A stretch of DNA of 64,000 nucleotides from NCBI RefSeq assembly GCF_003335585.1, contig NZ_QBFD01000015.1, positions 31,264 to 95,263 of the forward strand. Reading direction: 5' to 3'. This document shows positions 63,583 through 64,000 of this stretch, in pieces. This DNA is from Sulfitobacter sp. DFL-14. Lineage in GTDB: Bacteria > Pseudomonadota > Alphaproteobacteria > Rhodobacterales > Rhodobacteraceae. Numbering within the stretch: position 1 is the stretch's first letter; the number at the start of each line of letters is the position of its first letter. The translations under genes were made by a program, and so were the position numbers. The notes below the pieces were generated by a model. That model searched no databases, was not told the origin of the DNA, and was given only the letters and a program-made list of their open reading frames with translations.

Positions 63583-64000
63583 TCAGTCGGTGATCTTCGA
63601 CACCACGCCCGCACCAACGGTGCGGCCGCCTTCGCGGATCGCAAAGCGCAGGCCCTGCTCCATCGCGATCGGCGCGATCAGTTCAACGCCAAAGGACACG
63701 TTGTCGCCCGGCATCACCATCTCGGTGCCTTCGTTCAGCTGAACCGTGCCGGTCACGTCGGTGGTCCGGAAATAGAACTGCGGACGGTAGTTCGCGAAGA
63801 ACGGCGTGTGACGGCCACCCTCTTCCTTGGTCAGGATATAGGCTTCGGCTTCGAACTTGGTGTGCGGGGTCACGGAACCCGGCTTGCACAGCACCTGGCC
63901 ACGCTCAACGCCTTCACGCTCCACACCACGCAGCAATGCGCCGATGTTGTCGCCCGCTTCACCACGGTCCAGCAGCTTGCGGAACATTTCAACGCCTGTG
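63583..64000 (-). CDS. tuf: Elongation factor Tu, C-terminal part
   Basis: The last roughly 139 residues of EF-Tu: '[23 protein letters not shown]' and '[11 protein letters not shown]', and the end '[20 protein letters not shown]'. The remainder lies beyond the right edge. It carries the conserved C-terminal Thr region (GGRTVGAGV), the site phosphorylated by P1 Doc in E. coli EF-Tu. It runs leftward like rpmC-rplQ and marks the other end of the inverted segment. Confidence 0.97.
   Translation of the reverse strand, partial: TGVEMFRKLLDRGEAGDNIGALLRGVEREGVERGQVLCKPGSVTPHTKFEAEAYILTKEEGGRHTPFFANYRPQFYFRTTDVTGTVQLNEGTEMVMPGDNVSFGVELIAPIAMEQGLRFAIREGGRTVGAGVVSKITD

Noticed and set aside
1..64000. 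CRISPR array
   Set aside because: No set of regularly spaced 25-40-bp direct repeats with unique spacers; the 14-bp GACATGTC arrays are too short in period and have no cas genes nearby.

Overview
The window is a GC-rich alphaproteobacterial chromosome segment, most likely from the Roseobacter group of the Rhodobacteraceae. This rests on a BztABCD/AapJQMP-type amino-acid transporter, an ATP12-family F1 assembly factor, the yidC-MOSC-engB-argB order, and an S10/spc/alpha ribosomal cluster interrupted by non-ribosomal genes. No 16S rRNA gene is present, so the genus is not settled. Gene calls come from motif recognition; no database search was run.

Bases 1-12.4k are accessory catabolism. A rightward LysR-TauE/SafE-enolase-superfamily unit converges on a leftward seven-gene unit encoding a four-subunit succinate dehydrogenase/fumarate reductase-like complex, both subunits of a class I Fe-S hydratase, and a CoA transferase between the hydratase subunits. 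The set could oxidise a dicarboxylate, hydrate the product and activate it with CoA. A nitroreductase-fold gene, a ThDP enzyme and a divergent HxlR/GST pair follow.

Bases 12.9-27.3k hold a tRNA-Arg(ACG), an orphan histidine kinase, a flavoprotein disulfide reductase with a TVP38 membrane protein, rpmH-rnpA-yidD, a DUF900-type hydrolase, ttcA, a GGDEF-EAL protein with a degenerate GGDEF site, yidC, a MOSC protein, engB, argB, a ferredoxin-like protein and a SixA-like phosphatase. Two nearly identical 98-bp elements with terminal inverted repeats lie in this region in opposite orientations.

Bases 27.3-37.8k hold the bztABCD-type operon, then a tightly overlapping crcB-pseudouridine synthase-HAD-ATP12 unit and rarA plus a Deg protease.

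Bases 37.9-64k hold the ribosomal superoperon, which is strongly rearranged. rpmC to rplQ run leftward, rpsJ to rplP run rightward, and tuf at the right edge runs leftward again. One inversion of the segment between rpmC and tuf explains the order. Each piece has candidate promoters and terminators. Inserted genes include a Hint-domain protein (rpsM/adk), a methyltransferase-LysR-ALDH-acyltransferase block (rplO/rpmD), three genes at the left inversion junction, a delta-type carbonic anhydrase-like protein (rplW/rplB), and a Doc-like toxin with a small basic partner at the right junction beside tuf.

Repeat-like signals include arrays of the octamer GACATGTC with an exact 14-bp period at two loci, and a palindromic repeat family located 3-6 nt after the stop codons of three superoperon genes.
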